Of a stretch of DNA of 64,000 nt, positions 26,019-35,644 are shown piece after piece. The DNA lies in contig NZ_JACLHY010000001.1 in the NCBI RefSeq assembly GCF_014397245.1, forward strand, positions 434,001-498,000, given 5' to 3'. The position numbers were made by a program, and so were the translations under genes. The DNA comes from Arenibacter arenosicollis. Its GTDB lineage: Bacteria; Bacteroidota; Bacteroidia; Flavobacteriales; Flavobacteriaceae. The notes beneath the pieces are model-generated. The model saw only the letters and a program-made list of their open reading frames with translations. It was not told where the DNA came from and searched no databases. Numbering within the stretch: position 1 is the first letter of the stretch; every line of letters starts with the position of its first letter.

Positions 26019-27062
26019 CTATCTTTTTGGCCATAGCAATTCGTGAATAAAAGTTATTTTTTTTACTACTCCTGGTGTAATTACAAACGGATAGACATCG
26101 GGAACTCCCATGGCCCGATTGATGCTATTGACGGCAAAAGATAATGGTATGCAGTTGTTGATTATAGTATCAAAGTCTTTTACATGGTAAGGATCGAATG
26201 TTGCCTCTATACGCATGTTTTTTGAGATTTCATTGGAATTTACTTTCAGACCAAAAAAATGCGCCGTCTCCACCATATCCATAATGTGCAGATAATGAGC
26301 CCAAGTCTCGGCCCAATCTTCCCAAGGGTGTGATGTTGCATATTTGCTTATGAAAGAGTCCTGCCAATTATCCGGTGCACCTACCTTGTAGTAGAGTTGA
26401 AGCGCATTGCTATAATCCATTTTCTCATTTCCGAATATTGTCCTGAAAGCTCGTAGCACCTCTTTGTTATTTGAAATTAAACGTTCCCAGAAGTAATGAC
26501 CTACTTCATGCCTCAAGTGGCCAATTAAGCTACGATATGGCTCTTGCAATTGCTTTCTTATTTGTTCCCTGAGAACGGAATCTGCCTCTTGGAGCAAAAT
26601 GGTGATTACACCGCTGGCATGACCGGTCATGATGTTAGGATTGTTCATTTTAACGATAAAGTCAAAACAAAAACCTTCATTGTTAACCATCTTGCTTCGC
26701 AATTCCAGACCCATTTTTTGAAGCTGATAAATAAGTCGGTGTTTAGCAACTTCCAAGTTTTTCCATTTTGGAAAGTTCTCTTTATCCGACAGATTCGGTA
26801 TCGTTCGATTAAGCTGGCATGCAGGACAATAATCATGTTTATCGTTCTTTTCGAGTAGCCAATTGCAAACTTCATATTCCTTGTTTTTACAATACTTGAA
26901 CTCGATTTTTTCGCGGTCAGAAATGAAAGAAGTGCTCAGGGGGTCAAAAGTGAGCATTATACGGTCACTGTCCCAATAACCACATAAATGTCCACAATTT
27001 TCGCATTGATGGTTTTCAAAAAACAAGGGATAATTACAATGACCACATTCGAAGACTTTCAT
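26019..27062 (-). CDS. Putative zinc-binding metallopeptidase with zinc ribbon
   Basis: 347 residues. N-terminal zinc ribbon with CGHCNYPLFFENHQCENCGH (four-Cys knuckle) and a second CxxC pair (CPAC, near residue 80). Gluzincin motif HEVGHYFWERL (HExxH) near residue 188. Matches the Peptidase_Mx-type family that travels with circularly permuted ATP-grasp, alpha-E and transglutaminase genes, which are the next genes on the same strand. Probably cytosolic; may trim or mature the product of that system. Confidence 0.88.
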   Translation of the reverse strand: MKVFECGHCNYPLFFENHQCENCGHLCGYWDSDRIMLTFDPLSTSFISDREKIEFKYCKNKEYEVCNWLLEKNDKHDYCPACQLNRTIPNLSDKENFPKWKNLEVAKHRLIYQLQKMGLELRSKMVNNEGFCFDFIVKMNNPNIMTGHASGVITILLQEADSVLREQIRKQLQEPYRSLIGHLRHEVGHYFWERLISNNKEVLRAFRTIFGNEKMDYSNALQLYYKVGAPDNWQDSFISKYATSHPWEDWAETWAHYLHIMDMVETAHFFGLKVNSNEISKNMRIEATFDPYHVKDFDTIINNCIPLSFAVNSINRAMGVPDVYPFVITPGVVKKITFIHELLWPKR

Positions 27063-27262
27063 AGATTTAATATTGATATTGAATAACGGGATTACAAATT
27101 TTAACTTATACTCCGGTAGGCATAAGGTCTTGAATTATAGGAAAAAAATGTCTGGCCAAATCAAGGAAACAAAGGTGATGTATATTTTCCACATGTCTCA
27201 TTTCAAAATATAAAAATCGCATGAAAATTAATTGGTCATTTAAGAGTTGCCTAAAAGCCGTA

Positions 27263-27343
27263 CAACACAGTTACTCCGTTATTCTCCACTAGATAAACAC
27301 AGGTCTACAAGGGTTTTTAACTTTTAAAGCCTTTTTCATTTAT
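27263..27343 (+). repeat. Decayed tRNA 3' end plus terminator, right copy
   Basis: Aligns over about 80 bp with 20449-20531. It carries the tRNA-Ala 3'-end sequence with one change (ACTCCGTTATTCTCCAC, 27273-27289) and a decayed version of the same terminator hairpin. Same orientation as the left copy. Confidence 0.55.
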
Positions 27344-27450
27344 AAGCAATTTGCCCACCATATTTGGGACAGCCCTTACTTCCCACGCTACTGTAAACTT
27401 TATTTCTTAATTTAATGCCATAATATCCAACATCCTCATCCCATTTACCA

Positions 27451-29301
27451 ATGAAAAAACATCCCGTTTACCTTTTAATAGCCTGTATTTGTACAATGGC
27501 TTGCATCAACCAACTAAATTCCCAGGATCTCCCAAATATCCTTTGGATAACCAGCGAAGACAACAGCGCATTTCTGGGTTGTTACGGAGATGAATTTGCC
27601 AATACCCCCAATCTTGACAAATTGGCGAGGGAAGGTTTTTTATACACTCATGCCTATGCCAATGCCCCTGTTTGTGCTCCTGCACGAAACACTATTATCT
27701 CGGGAATCTATGCCAATTCGGGAGGCCACTCCAATATGCGAAGTAACTACCCCAGAGGTAGCCAAGTAAAATTCCATGTAGAAGCCATGCGGGAATTGGG
27801 CTATTATTCCACCAATTCTGTCAAAACCGACTATAACACCAATGTAAATAAAGAAGTGTGGGATGAATGTAGTTCGGATGCCCATTATAAAAATGCGCCA
27901 AAGGGAAAACCCTGGTTCGCTATTTTTAATACTACCATTACCCATGAAAGCAAAATACACGAACAGTTGCCCATAAGTGAGTTGAGCCACGATCCCAAAA
28001 AAGTCCCTATTGCTCCTTACCATCCGCGTACCCCCGATATGGAACGCGATTGGGCACAGTATTATGATCGTATTCAGCAAATGGATGCTTTTGTGGGCGA
28101 ACGATTAAAAGAATTGGAAGAATCTGGAATGGCCGATAATACAATAGTAATTTATTACGCCGACCATGGTGGGGTATTGGCCCGCAGCAAACGATATGTA
28201 TACGAAACTGGAACACATGTACCCTTCATTGTGCGGATTCCCGAAAAATATAAAAAATTCTGGCCTGCCAAGGAGCCAAACTCAAAAATAGACCGTTTGA
28301 TCAGCTTTGTTGATCTATATCCCACCCTACTAAGTTTGGTCGGTGCTGAAGTGCCCGAGCAATTACAAGGTGAGGCATTTTTAGGTGAAAATATAAGCCC
28401 AGATCCAAAATATGCCTATATGTTCCGTGACCGTATGGATGAATGGTACGATATGAGCAGGGCCGTTAGAAGTAAAAAATACCGTTACATCCACAATTAC
28501 ATGCCACACAGAATTTATGCCTTACCAATAGAGTATTTGTTCCGTGCCAAGTCATTGCAATCATGGCAAAACGCCTATGAGAACGGCGAATGCAACGAAA
28601 TTCAGAGTGCCTATTGGAATACAAAACCAGTAGAGGAATTGTACGATACCGAAAACGATCCCTGGGAAATAAACAACCTCGCCAAAGACCCTGAATACAC
28701 CCATATTTTAGATGAAATGCGTGCAGCCAACCGCAAGTGGTTGACTAATATTAAGGATACTGGGTTTATGCCCGAGGATGAGCGTACAATAAGGGCAAAA
28801 GATCAGGCGATATTTGATTACTTTCAAAGTGGTAAGGTTCCTATTGAGGAAATCATTGAAGCAGCAGAGCTTGCCTCATTTGGGAAAGTTGAAAATAAAC
28901 TAAAGATGGTAGAATTCCTTAAATCCAAAGAATCGGCAATTCGTTATTGGGGTGCAACGGGTTTACTCCTGCTTGGGGAAAAAGGGAAATCTGAAATTCC
29001 CGCTTTAAAAAAGGTCATTAACGACCCTTCGGTAAATGTAGCAGTGGTAGCTGCTGAATCACTTTATAAACTTGGCGCAAAACAAGAGGCTTACAAAGGT
29101 TTTTTAAGGGCGTTAAAAACCGACAGGGAATTTGTACAAACACAGGCGATGAATTCTATTTACTTAATCGATGACAACAGCCAATTATTAAAAGAAGAGG
29201 TAGTGAATACACTAAAGCGCATGAAGACCTTAGATCGCAATCAATACAATTATAGGGCCGCCATGAACTTGGTCGATAAATGGGGACTTCAAGTAAATTA
29301 A
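27451..29301 (+). CDS. Sulfatase with C-terminal HEAT-like repeats
   Basis: 616 residues with a signal peptide (MKKHPVYLLIACICTMACI). Formylglycine signature CAPAR (VCAPARNTIISG) near residue 83; metal ligands in ITSEDNSAFLGCYGDE and YYADHGGVLARSKRYVYETG. It needs a sulfatase-maturing enzyme to convert the Cys. Closest in form to heparan/N-sulfoglucosamine-type sulfatases. The last ~130 residues resemble HEAT/armadillo repeats (YWGATGLLLLGEKGKSEIPAL). A role in breaking down sulfated marine polysaccharides is likely; no SusC/D or glycoside hydrolase neighbours here. Confidence 0.92.
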   Translation: MKKHPVYLLIACICTMACINQLNSQDLPNILWITSEDNSAFLGCYGDEFANTPNLDKLAREGFLYTHAYANAPVCAPARNTIISGIYANSGGHSNMRSNYPRGSQVKFHVEAMRELGYYSTNSVKTDYNTNVNKEVWDECSSDAHYKNAPKGKPWFAIFNTTITHESKIHEQLPISELSHDPKKVPIAPYHPRTPDMERDWAQYYDRIQQMDAFVGERLKELEESGMADNTIVIYYADHGGVLARSKRYVYETGTHVPFIVRIPEKYKKFWPAKEPNSKIDRLISFVDLYPTLLSLVGAEVPEQLQGEAFLGENISPDPKYAYMFRDRMDEWYDMSRAVRSKKYRYIHNYMPHRIYALPIEYLFRAKSLQSWQNAYENGECNEIQSAYWNTKPVEELYDTENDPWEINNLAKDPEYTHILDEMRAANRKWLTNIKDTGFMPEDERTIRAKDQAIFDYFQSGKVPIEEIIEAAELASFGKVENKLKMVEFLKSKESAIRYWGATGLLLLGEKGKSEIPALKKVINDPSVNVAVVAAESLYKLGAKQEAYKGFLRALKTDREFVQTQAMNSIYLIDDNSQLLKEEVVNTLKRMKTLDRNQYNYRAAMNLVDKWGLQVN

Positions 29302-29393
29302 AGGGAACCGAACAATATAAGCGGCGCAAAACACTACAGACAGTAGACTCCTTTACCTTTCTGATCAAATGGACCATTGGTACCTAGGCAAAA

Positions 29394-29972
29394 CTATTTT
29401 GCCTTGTTCGTCAGCTCTTTAAGCACATTGATTATTTCCAATGGGCCCATCCTTTCGGTATAATTTGCCTCAACATGTGCTGCTTCAATGATCTGGTTGG
29501 TATTGACTATGAAAGTTGCGGGGACCGGTAAGGTTTTTAATCCATCGCCATTCAATACCGTCAAATCTCGACGCCTGTGATAATCCTCCCCTGGATCAAA
29601 CTGAAGATTATAGGCTTTTATCACTTCCTGATCTGCATCACTAAGCACTTCAAATTCCAGTTCGTTTTTTTGCGTGGCCGTAAGTGCATCATCCGGCCTT
29701 TGAGGGCTAATAGCCAATAAGGTGGCCCCAAAGGACTTAATTTGAGGCAAGTGACTCTGTATTTCCCTAAGATCTAAATTACAGATAGGACACCATTCAC
29801 CACGATAGAATTTTATGATTACAATACCTGATTTTAACGCTTCAGATAGTGATACTTTTTTACCTAAGGCATTAAGTAATGTAAAATCAGGAGCTATATC
29901 CCCTTTAGAAATTCCTTTTGCTTGAGAGGCATTGGCTATAACCAACTTTTGGAAATCTTGTAATTCACCCAT
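29394..29972 (-). CDS. Peroxiredoxin-like family protein (AhpC/TSA)
   Basis: About 192 residues from the ATG at 29972; a further ATG at 29993 is possible. Thioredoxin fold; redox motif RGEWCPICNLDLREIQ has the CPxC form rather than the usual Prx T/SxxC, as in peroxiredoxin-like and thiol-reductase relatives. Cytosolic, no signal. Reduces peroxides or disulfides with an unknown electron donor. On its own on the minus strand. Confidence 0.85.
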   Translation of the reverse strand: MGELQDFQKLVIANASQAKGISKGDIAPDFTLLNALGKKVSLSEALKSGIVIIKFYRGEWCPICNLDLREIQSHLPQIKSFGATLLAISPQRPDDALTATQKNELEFEVLSDADQEVIKAYNLQFDPGEDYHRRRDLTVLNGDGLKTLPVPATFIVNTNQIIEAAHVEANYTERMGPLEIINVLKELTNKAK

Positions 29973-30055
29973 AATATATTGTTTGAAGTGCAAACTAATA
30001 AAAAGTATGAACAGCCTACAACTAGAAATAGTAATTTACCAATAATTTGGGAAGG

Positions 30056-31009
30056 CTACTGATAACCATAGATATCCTCTAGTTCCTGTTTTTCACCATT
30101 ATCATCCAAAATAGTTAGATCATATCGTATTTGGATAGGGGTATTTAGAGGGGCGTGGTAATAAATAATCCAAGCATCGGCTTCCGTAACACCTATACAA
30201 CCGTTGGAATAGGCCTTGCCCAAGCTCACTGGATTGGTGGTAGGATGTATCATTTGCCCATTTCGAATACCATTTATTTCCGTTTCTATCCAAGGAATAA
30301 TAGGCATTATGGTTGTTTTTTTATCATCCCGTTTGGTTACATAAAATCGTTTGCCGGTCACGGGATTATAAAAATTAGGGTTCCTTTCCAACCTTACTAT
30401 TTTACCCTTTCCGGTTTTGGTCCTTAAATCTGTAACGCGATCCCCCATGGCCAAATATCTTTTTCTATGTTGTCCTACCCGTATAGGGAAGGTATATAAC
30501 AGCAAGGAATCTTGATAAATACGAAGCTTGTACTCTGGAATATTTACATCTATCCAAGTATTTTCAATATTCCTTATAAGATTCTGCCCTGCGTCCGCAT
30601 CCGGTATCAATAAAGAATCATTAGCCTTGAGAACAATCATTTTTCGCTGATCATAAACAAAGGAACCCCGTGCCATTTGCCTATAATAGTCCGTGTTGGC
30701 CAAGGTATCCATTATCCACGGATTGGCTCGTACCAAGGTATGCTCGGATAAAGTATATGGCACCAAGGAATCATTCTTGTTCGCCAAAGAATCCATAAAC
30801 TTAAAATAATGACCCACTGTAATATCCCTGGTGACATATGCCTGTAGGGGATTGGTTTTCTTAAAGACAATATTTTGCTCCGTCTTTTTTTGCGTTACGG
30901 AATTGGACTTTTCAATGGAAGTATTCTTTGGTGAAATAGTTCGATTAACATTACATGAAACTACTAACTGGGCTAAAAAGCAAAGTATAATCGTATAGGC
31001 TTTAATCAT
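30056..31009 (-). CDS. L,D-transpeptidase (YkuD domain) lipoprotein
   Basis: 317 residues. Signal peptide with lipobox LVVSC, so periplasmic and lipid-anchored. YkuD catalytic block MIHPTTNPVSLGKAYSNGCIGV (His and SxGC, in parts) near residues 255-277. Crosslinks peptidoglycan stems or attaches proteins to them. A TGAC-N4-GTCA site and a perfect TAGTTTTG box lie directly upstream on the same strand, placing it in the proposed FNR-like regulon. Confidence 0.9.
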   Translation of the reverse strand: MIKAYTIILCFLAQLVVSCNVNRTISPKNTSIEKSNSVTQKKTEQNIVFKKTNPLQAYVTRDITVGHYFKFMDSLANKNDSLVPYTLSEHTLVRANPWIMDTLANTDYYRQMARGSFVYDQRKMIVLKANDSLLIPDADAGQNLIRNIENTWIDVNIPEYKLRIYQDSLLLYTFPIRVGQHRKRYLAMGDRVTDLRTKTGKGKIVRLERNPNFYNPVTGKRFYVTKRDDKKTTIMPIIPWIETEINGIRNGQMIHPTTNPVSLGKAYSNGCIGVTEADAWIIYYHAPLNTPIQIRYDLTILDDNGEKQELEDIYGYQ

Positions 31010-31036
31010 ATGGGTAGAGTTTGGTTTTGATTAAAA

Positions 31037-31079
31037 CAAAACTAGCGCTGCTATATGGATTATAAAATGACAATGGTCA
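31037..31079 (-). promoter_or_regulatory. FNR-like site 1 with -7 box (L,D-transpeptidase)
   Basis: Palindrome TGACAATGGTCA at 31068-31079. On the minus strand, 23 nt downstream, lies TAGTTTTG (31037-31044), a perfect TAnnTTTG box. Start predicted near 31033, 24 nt before the ATG. The site centre falls at about -41, the class II activator position of FNR/CRP proteins. Confidence 0.65.
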
Positions 31080-31124
31080 CTCCACCACATGACATTCCTC
31101 ATTTTAAGCCCCTAGCTTTCATGC

Positions 31125-31132
31125 TATCTTTG
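31125..31132 (+). promoter_or_regulatory. -7 box of the Mla operon
   Basis: TATCTTTG matches TAnnTTTG; transcription would start near 31136, about 28 nt before the mlaE ATG at 31164. FNR-like site 1 would be at about -63 for this promoter, so control of Mla by it is possible but weaker than for the divergent L,D-transpeptidase. Confidence 0.5.
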
Positions 31133-31163
31133 ATGAAATAGGTCCTTACAAAAGGATTTGGGT

Positions 31164-31946
31164 ATGGATAATAGATCAACGCTATTTAAAGGGGTAAAGG
31201 AATTTTTTGTAGAGATCGGTGATCTCTCATATTTTACTGCCCGATTTTTTAAGGAGGTATTAAAACCTCCTTTCGAATTTAAGGAGCTACTACGCCAATG
31301 CTATCAAATGGGGAACAGGTCCCTAGTTTTGGTAACTGTAACGGGATTTATCATTGGACTGGTACTCACCCTGCAATCCCGACCCACTCTGATTCAATTC
31401 GGTGCCGTTTCCTGGATGCCGAATATGGTCGGTATCTCTATTGTAAGGGAAATAGGACCCGTAATTACTGCCCTCATATGCGCGGGGCGAATTGCATCGG
31501 GGATAGGAGCCGAATTAGGTTCCATGAGGGTAACCGAGCAAATTGATGCCATGGAAGTCTCGGGGACCAACCCTTTTAAATATTTGGTAGTTACACGGAT
31601 AATGGCCACCACTCTAATGCTGCCAATTTTAGTTGTTTACGGAGATTTGGTTGCGCTATACGGATCGGCTCTAGTAGAGAATTTAAAGGGAGATGTTTCC
31701 TTTCAACTCTACTTTAATACGGTTTTTGATGCTTTGTCCTATGCCGACCTGGTACCGGCCACCATAAAATCGGTCTTTTTTGGATTTACAATAGGTTTGG
31801 TAGGGTGCTATAAAGGGTATTATTGTAAAAAAGGCACTGCAGGGGTTGGTATCGCTGCAAATACAGCTGTGGTCATGGCATCCTTACTTTTATTTGTGGT
31901 AGATTTTATAGCGGTATTTATTTCCGATATATTTTATGAACTTTAA
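31164..31946 (+). CDS. mlaE: MlaE family lipid ABC transporter permease
   Basis: About 260 residues from the ATG at 31164. MlaE fold with five predicted membrane segments; conserved EIGPVITALICAGRIASGIGAELGSM and TEQIDAMEVSGTNPFKYLV. Part of the inner-membrane complex that moves phospholipids between inner and outer membrane. Its stop overlaps the start of mlaF, followed by mlaD: a three-gene Mla operon as usual in Bacteroidota. Confidence 0.93.
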   Translation: MDNRSTLFKGVKEFFVEIGDLSYFTARFFKEVLKPPFEFKELLRQCYQMGNRSLVLVTVTGFIIGLVLTLQSRPTLIQFGAVSWMPNMVGISIVREIGPVITALICAGRIASGIGAELGSMRVTEQIDAMEVSGTNPFKYLVVTRIMATTLMLPILVVYGDLVALYGSALVENLKGDVSFQLYFNTVFDALSYADLVPATIKSVFFGFTIGLVGCYKGYYCKKGTAGVGIAANTAVVMASLLLFVVDFIAVFISDIFYEL

Positions 31947-32730
31947 TATGACACACCCAGACAAAATAACACCTTCAGTAGCAGCTACAAGCCTTGGAAA
32001 AGCGGTTATAGAGATCAAAGATCTTTATAAAAGTTTTGGCGACAATCACGTATTAAACGGATTTAATATGACCCTATTGGAAGGTGAAAATCTTGTGGTC
32101 ATGGGGAAGTCGGGCTCTGGTAAATCAGTAATGATCAAATGCCTCGTAGGGTTGGTAAAACCGGATAGTGGAACGGTTAAAGTATTGGGCAAGGAAATAA
32201 ACTCTTTGGAGCAGCAAACTTTGGACGAATTGCGTTCGGATATTGGATTTCTTTTCCAGGGAAGTGCACTATACGATTCAATGACGGTCCGGGAAAATTT
32301 AGAATTTCCTATGCGGAGGCACAAAGAAAAACTGGGAGTGGTTTCGGATACCGAACCCTTGGTTCGTGAAGCGCTGGAAAATGTTGGCTTGGCACATACT
32401 ATGGATTTAATGCCCGTAGAACTATCAGGAGGAATGAAAAGAAGAGTAGCCTTGGCGCGCACACTGATCCTAAAACCAAAGGTAATCCTATATGATGAGC
32501 CAACAAGCGGTTTAGACCCCATTACCTCCAAGGAGATTATAGAATTAATGCGTTCCATACAAAAGAAATACGGTACTTCCTCCCTAATAATTACCCATGA
32601 CGTGGATTGCGCCAGAGTAATATCGGAGCGGATGATCTTATTGGTAGATGGTATTAATTACGCAGAAGGCACCTATTCACAATTGTCGCAATCTACCGAT
32701 TCTAAAGTAGAAGCATTTTTTAAAAAATAA
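31936..32730 (+). CDS. mlaF: MlaF family ABC transporter ATP-binding protein
   Basis: 264 residues. Walker A GKSGSGKSVMIKCL, Q-loop FLFQGSALYDSMTV, signature LSGGMKRRVALARTL, Walker B VILYDEPTSGLDPITS, switch His in IITHDVD. Drives the MlaE permease. The start overlaps mlaE by 11 bp, suggesting coupling. An alternative downstream ATG at 31948 (MTHPDK) is possible. Confidence 0.94.
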   Translation: MNFNMTHPDKITPSVAATSLGKAVIEIKDLYKSFGDNHVLNGFNMTLLEGENLVVMGKSGSGKSVMIKCLVGLVKPDSGTVKVLGKEINSLEQQTLDELRSDIGFLFQGSALYDSMTVRENLEFPMRRHKEKLGVVSDTEPLVREALENVGLAHTMDLMPVELSGGMKRRVALARTLILKPKVILYDEPTSGLDPITSKEIIELMRSIQKKYGTSSLIITHDVDCARVISERMILLVDGINYAEGTYSQLSQSTDSKVEAFFKK

Positions 32731-32734
32731 GAAT

Positions 32735-33724
32735 ATGGCAAAGACAAAACTAGAAAATTTGAAATTAGGGATATTTGTTGTCCTCGGCACAGCCTTGCTT
32801 GTGGTAGCGGCCTATTTAATAGGGAACAGACAGAATATGTTTAGTAAAACCATTCCTATAAGCGCCATATTCAAGAATGCGAACGGACTTCAAAATGGGA
32901 ATAATGTGCGCTTTTCAGGTATAAATGTAGGCACGGTAAATAAAATAGAAATGATAAACGATACCACCATTCGCGTGCGTATGATTATTGAGGAAAAAAT
33001 GCAAAACCACATTAAGAAAGATGCTGTAGCCACCATTGGTTCCGATGGTCTTGTGGGCAGTATGCTTATCAATATAGTACCTGGGGAAGGGAAAACAAAC
33101 CATATTGGCCCAGGGGATGAATTGCAATCCTATAGCAGGGTTGCTACCCAAGATATGCTAAACACCCTAAACCTAACCAATGAAAATGCAGCCTTGTTGA
33201 CACAAGACCTGTTAAAAGTAACACGATCCTTGACACAGGGCGAAGGAACCTTTGGCATGTTGCTGAACGATTCCCAAATGGCCTCGGAACTTCACCAAAC
33301 CATTACCAACCTGAAACTTAGCAGTAGAGAAGCCAATATAATGATTGGGGAAATGAACAAAATAGTAAAACAGTTCGATTTAGACAATAGTATTGCAGGA
33401 GTTCTCTTAAAGGACTCTATTTCCGGGGATAAAATGAGAAATGTAATTTCCCATTTGGAAAATTCCAGTATCGAAATCGAAAAAATGTCCACGGATTTAA
33501 ATTCTGTAATCGGGGATATAAAAAAAGGGAAGGGAGCCATTAACTATTTGTCATCGGACACCTTACTGGTAAAGCAACTGGAAACTACCATGGAAAATGT
33601 TACGGAAGGGATTAAAAATTTCAATGAAATTACGGAAGCTTTAAAACATAATTTCTTAACTCGGCGATATTTCAAAAAGAAAGAAAAAGAGCAAAAAAAG
33701 GAGCAGGAGAAAATCAATGAATAA
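32735..33724 (+). CDS. mlaD: MlaD family MCE-domain protein
   Basis: 329 residues. N-terminal transmembrane anchor (about 10-28, LGIFVVLGTALLVVAAYLIG), then an MCE domain (about 35-115: VRFSGINVGTVNKIEM, GSDGLVGSMLINI) that forms the periplasmic lipid tunnel, then long helices ending in a highly charged Lys/Glu tail. Third gene of the Mla operon. Confidence 0.93.
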   Translation: MAKTKLENLKLGIFVVLGTALLVVAAYLIGNRQNMFSKTIPISAIFKNANGLQNGNNVRFSGINVGTVNKIEMINDTTIRVRMIIEEKMQNHIKKDAVATIGSDGLVGSMLINIVPGEGKTNHIGPGDELQSYSRVATQDMLNTLNLTNENAALLTQDLLKVTRSLTQGEGTFGMLLNDSQMASELHQTITNLKLSSREANIMIGEMNKIVKQFDLDNSIAGVLLKDSISGDKMRNVISHLENSSIEIEKMSTDLNSVIGDIKKGKGAINYLSSDTLLVKQLETTMENVTEGIKNFNEITEALKHNFLTRRYFKKKEKEQKKEQEKINE

Positions 33725-33773
33725 ATTCTTATACCCAACTATTTATTAGTTCTACGTACAGAATTTAATGCCA

Positions 33774-34994
33774 TTATTGCACCTTCTCCAATTCTATAAA
33801 GGTAATTTCGGGGCGCATGCCCAAGCGGCCAGGAAATCCCATCCACCCCAATCCTCGGCTTACATAAAGATACTGCTGGCCCAACCGGTATAATCCCGCC
33901 CAGTGTTCGTATTTGTATTTTATTGGACTCCATTTTTTATTTCTGATATTGATCCCGGCCTGCATACCATGTGTATGACCAGAAAGCGTAAGGGCTATAT
34001 TGGTTTGCTCCACTACTTCCCCACGCCAATGCGAAGGATCGTGGGACAATAAAATTTTAAACGCTATTCCGTTTACATTCAGCAGGGATTTTTTAAGGTC
34101 CCCATATTGTTTAAAGGGTGGATTGCCCCAATTCTCTACACCTACGATTGCAATTTCCTCACCATTGTTTACAATACTTTCGGCTTCATTGAGCAAAAGC
34201 TTAAAACCTATTTTGGCCTGAAAATCTTTGATATCATCAAAATTGCTTTTCCTTTCTTCCTCAGATTCCCATTTGCTATAATCCCCGTAATCATGATTCC
34301 CAAGCACAGAATATTTGCCCTGTTTGGCGCTAAGCTGCTTTAAAACATTCTCCCAACCATTCAATTCCCATGCATAGTTGTTCACCAAATCGCCCGTAAA
34401 AAAAATAAAATCGGGATTTAATTGGTTTATAGTTTTAATGGCACGGTCCAGTATATGGTAGCGATAGTTAAAACTGCCCAAATGAAGATCGGATATTTGA
34501 ACTATTCGCAAGCCGCTAAAATTTTTTGGGAGCAATTCGGATTTTATCTTAACATGGTGAACCTTAAATCTATATACCGCTCTAAAAACGGCATAAACGA
34601 TAACGAAGAAAGGCAAAAACCCAAAAAAAACACCGACCACAGGAATGATAAGTAAGGATTTCTCGCCCGAAATTAAAAAGTTGGAGAAATAGAGTATTGA
34701 GATAACCACAACAAATATTAATTTGGGAATAAAGGAGGAAACTGTTAAACCATATAAGGATGAAATAAGCAGTTGCTTTCTTTTTGGGGCTATACTTTCC
34801 AATCTGATTTTTAACACCAAAATAGAAATAATAAGTCCTATGGTAAAAAACCAAAATGCGATGAATATACTACTCCTTATAACGGAAGAAGTAATAGGTT
34901 CCATTATAGATTTAAGCCAGAAGAAAGCTAAGGTATCTATTAGTAAAATGGCCAAACATAATAGGACTATGGCAAAAAAAGTGTAAGATCGCAT
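33774..34994 (-). CDS. Membrane metallophosphoesterase
   Basis: 406 residues. About four N-terminal membrane segments (residues 5-140) and a calcineurin-type domain: VQISDLHLGSF, TGDLVNN, LGNHDYGDY, LSHDPSHW and LSGHTHGMQAG. Related to YaeI/YkuE-type phosphodiesterases of membrane lipids or UDP-sugars. Begins 14 bp after the CDP-alcohol phosphotransferase stop, third gene of a minus-strand operon. Confidence 0.88.
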   Translation of the reverse strand: MRSYTFFAIVLLCLAILLIDTLAFFWLKSIMEPITSSVIRSSIFIAFWFFTIGLIISILVLKIRLESIAPKRKQLLISSLYGLTVSSFIPKLIFVVVISILYFSNFLISGEKSLLIIPVVGVFFGFLPFFVIVYAVFRAVYRFKVHHVKIKSELLPKNFSGLRIVQISDLHLGSFNYRYHILDRAIKTINQLNPDFIFFTGDLVNNYAWELNGWENVLKQLSAKQGKYSVLGNHDYGDYSKWESEEERKSNFDDIKDFQAKIGFKLLLNEAESIVNNGEEIAIVGVENWGNPPFKQYGDLKKSLLNVNGIAFKILLSHDPSHWRGEVVEQTNIALTLSGHTHGMQAGINIRNKKWSPIKYKYEHWAGLYRLGQQYLYVSRGLGWMGFPGRLGMRPEITFIELEKVQ

Positions 34995-35008
34995 TAATAA
35001 AGGTTTTG

Positions 35009-35605
35009 CTATTGGGAATTCGTATTCTTTGGCCTTCTTTTATCACTGAGGGCCCAGAAATAGCCTTTTACATCTTCTACCCACTGATCATACATAAAGA
35101 TAAGTGTAATTTCCTCAATAGTTTCCAAAACGCCTAAAACAATCATTACATAGAACAACCAATAAACTGGTCCAAAAAACAACAACCATAAAATAAAAAT
35201 CCCCTGGGTAATAGCCGAAATTTTGGCCAAATAGGTATGAAATGCAGTTGCCTTTCCATATTTAACAAAGGCAATAAACATTTGAACCAGATATGGGACA
35301 AATGCTAAAAGTATTAGAAGATAATTTGCTTTGATAAAAGTATTTTCAAAAAAGACTAGACCGATCAACCCAATAATCAAGGTTATTTGATCTCCAAGAG
35401 AATCGAGTTGTGAGCCCCTGGCACTTGTAATTTTTAACCTCCTTGCCAAAAAACCATCAATTGCATCCGTACTATAACTTATAAGTAACATCCAACTAAA
35501 CCATTCACGTTCCCCAACCCAAATTAGGCCAAGTAATATGGGAACGGCCATAATCCGATAGAAAGAAAACCAATCGGCGATATTGAAATATTTAAAATTA
35601 TACAT
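35009..35605 (-). CDS. CDP-alcohol phosphatidyltransferase family protein
   Basis: 198 residues, several membrane segments. Signature DG-x2-AR-x8-G-x3-D-x3-D is present in DAIDGFLARRLKITSARG and GSQLDSLGD (about residues 47-70). Transfers a phosphoalcohol from a CDP-lipid, making a phospholipid head group such as phosphatidylglycerol-phosphate, or a related lipid. Between the flavodoxin-like gene and the metallophosphoesterase in one operon; lipid synthesis plus phosphatase is a sensible pairing. Confidence 0.9.
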   Translation of the reverse strand: MYNFKYFNIADWFSFYRIMAVPILLGLIWVGEREWFSWMLLISYSTDAIDGFLARRLKITSARGSQLDSLGDQITLIIGLIGLVFFENTFIKANYLLILLAFVPYLVQMFIAFVKYGKATAFHTYLAKISAITQGIFILWLLFFGPVYWLFYVMIVLGVLETIEEITLIFMYDQWVEDVKGYFWALSDKRRPKNTNSQ

Positions 35606-35644
35606 ATTTATTAATTAGCATTCCGGAATCCGACTTTAAAATAA

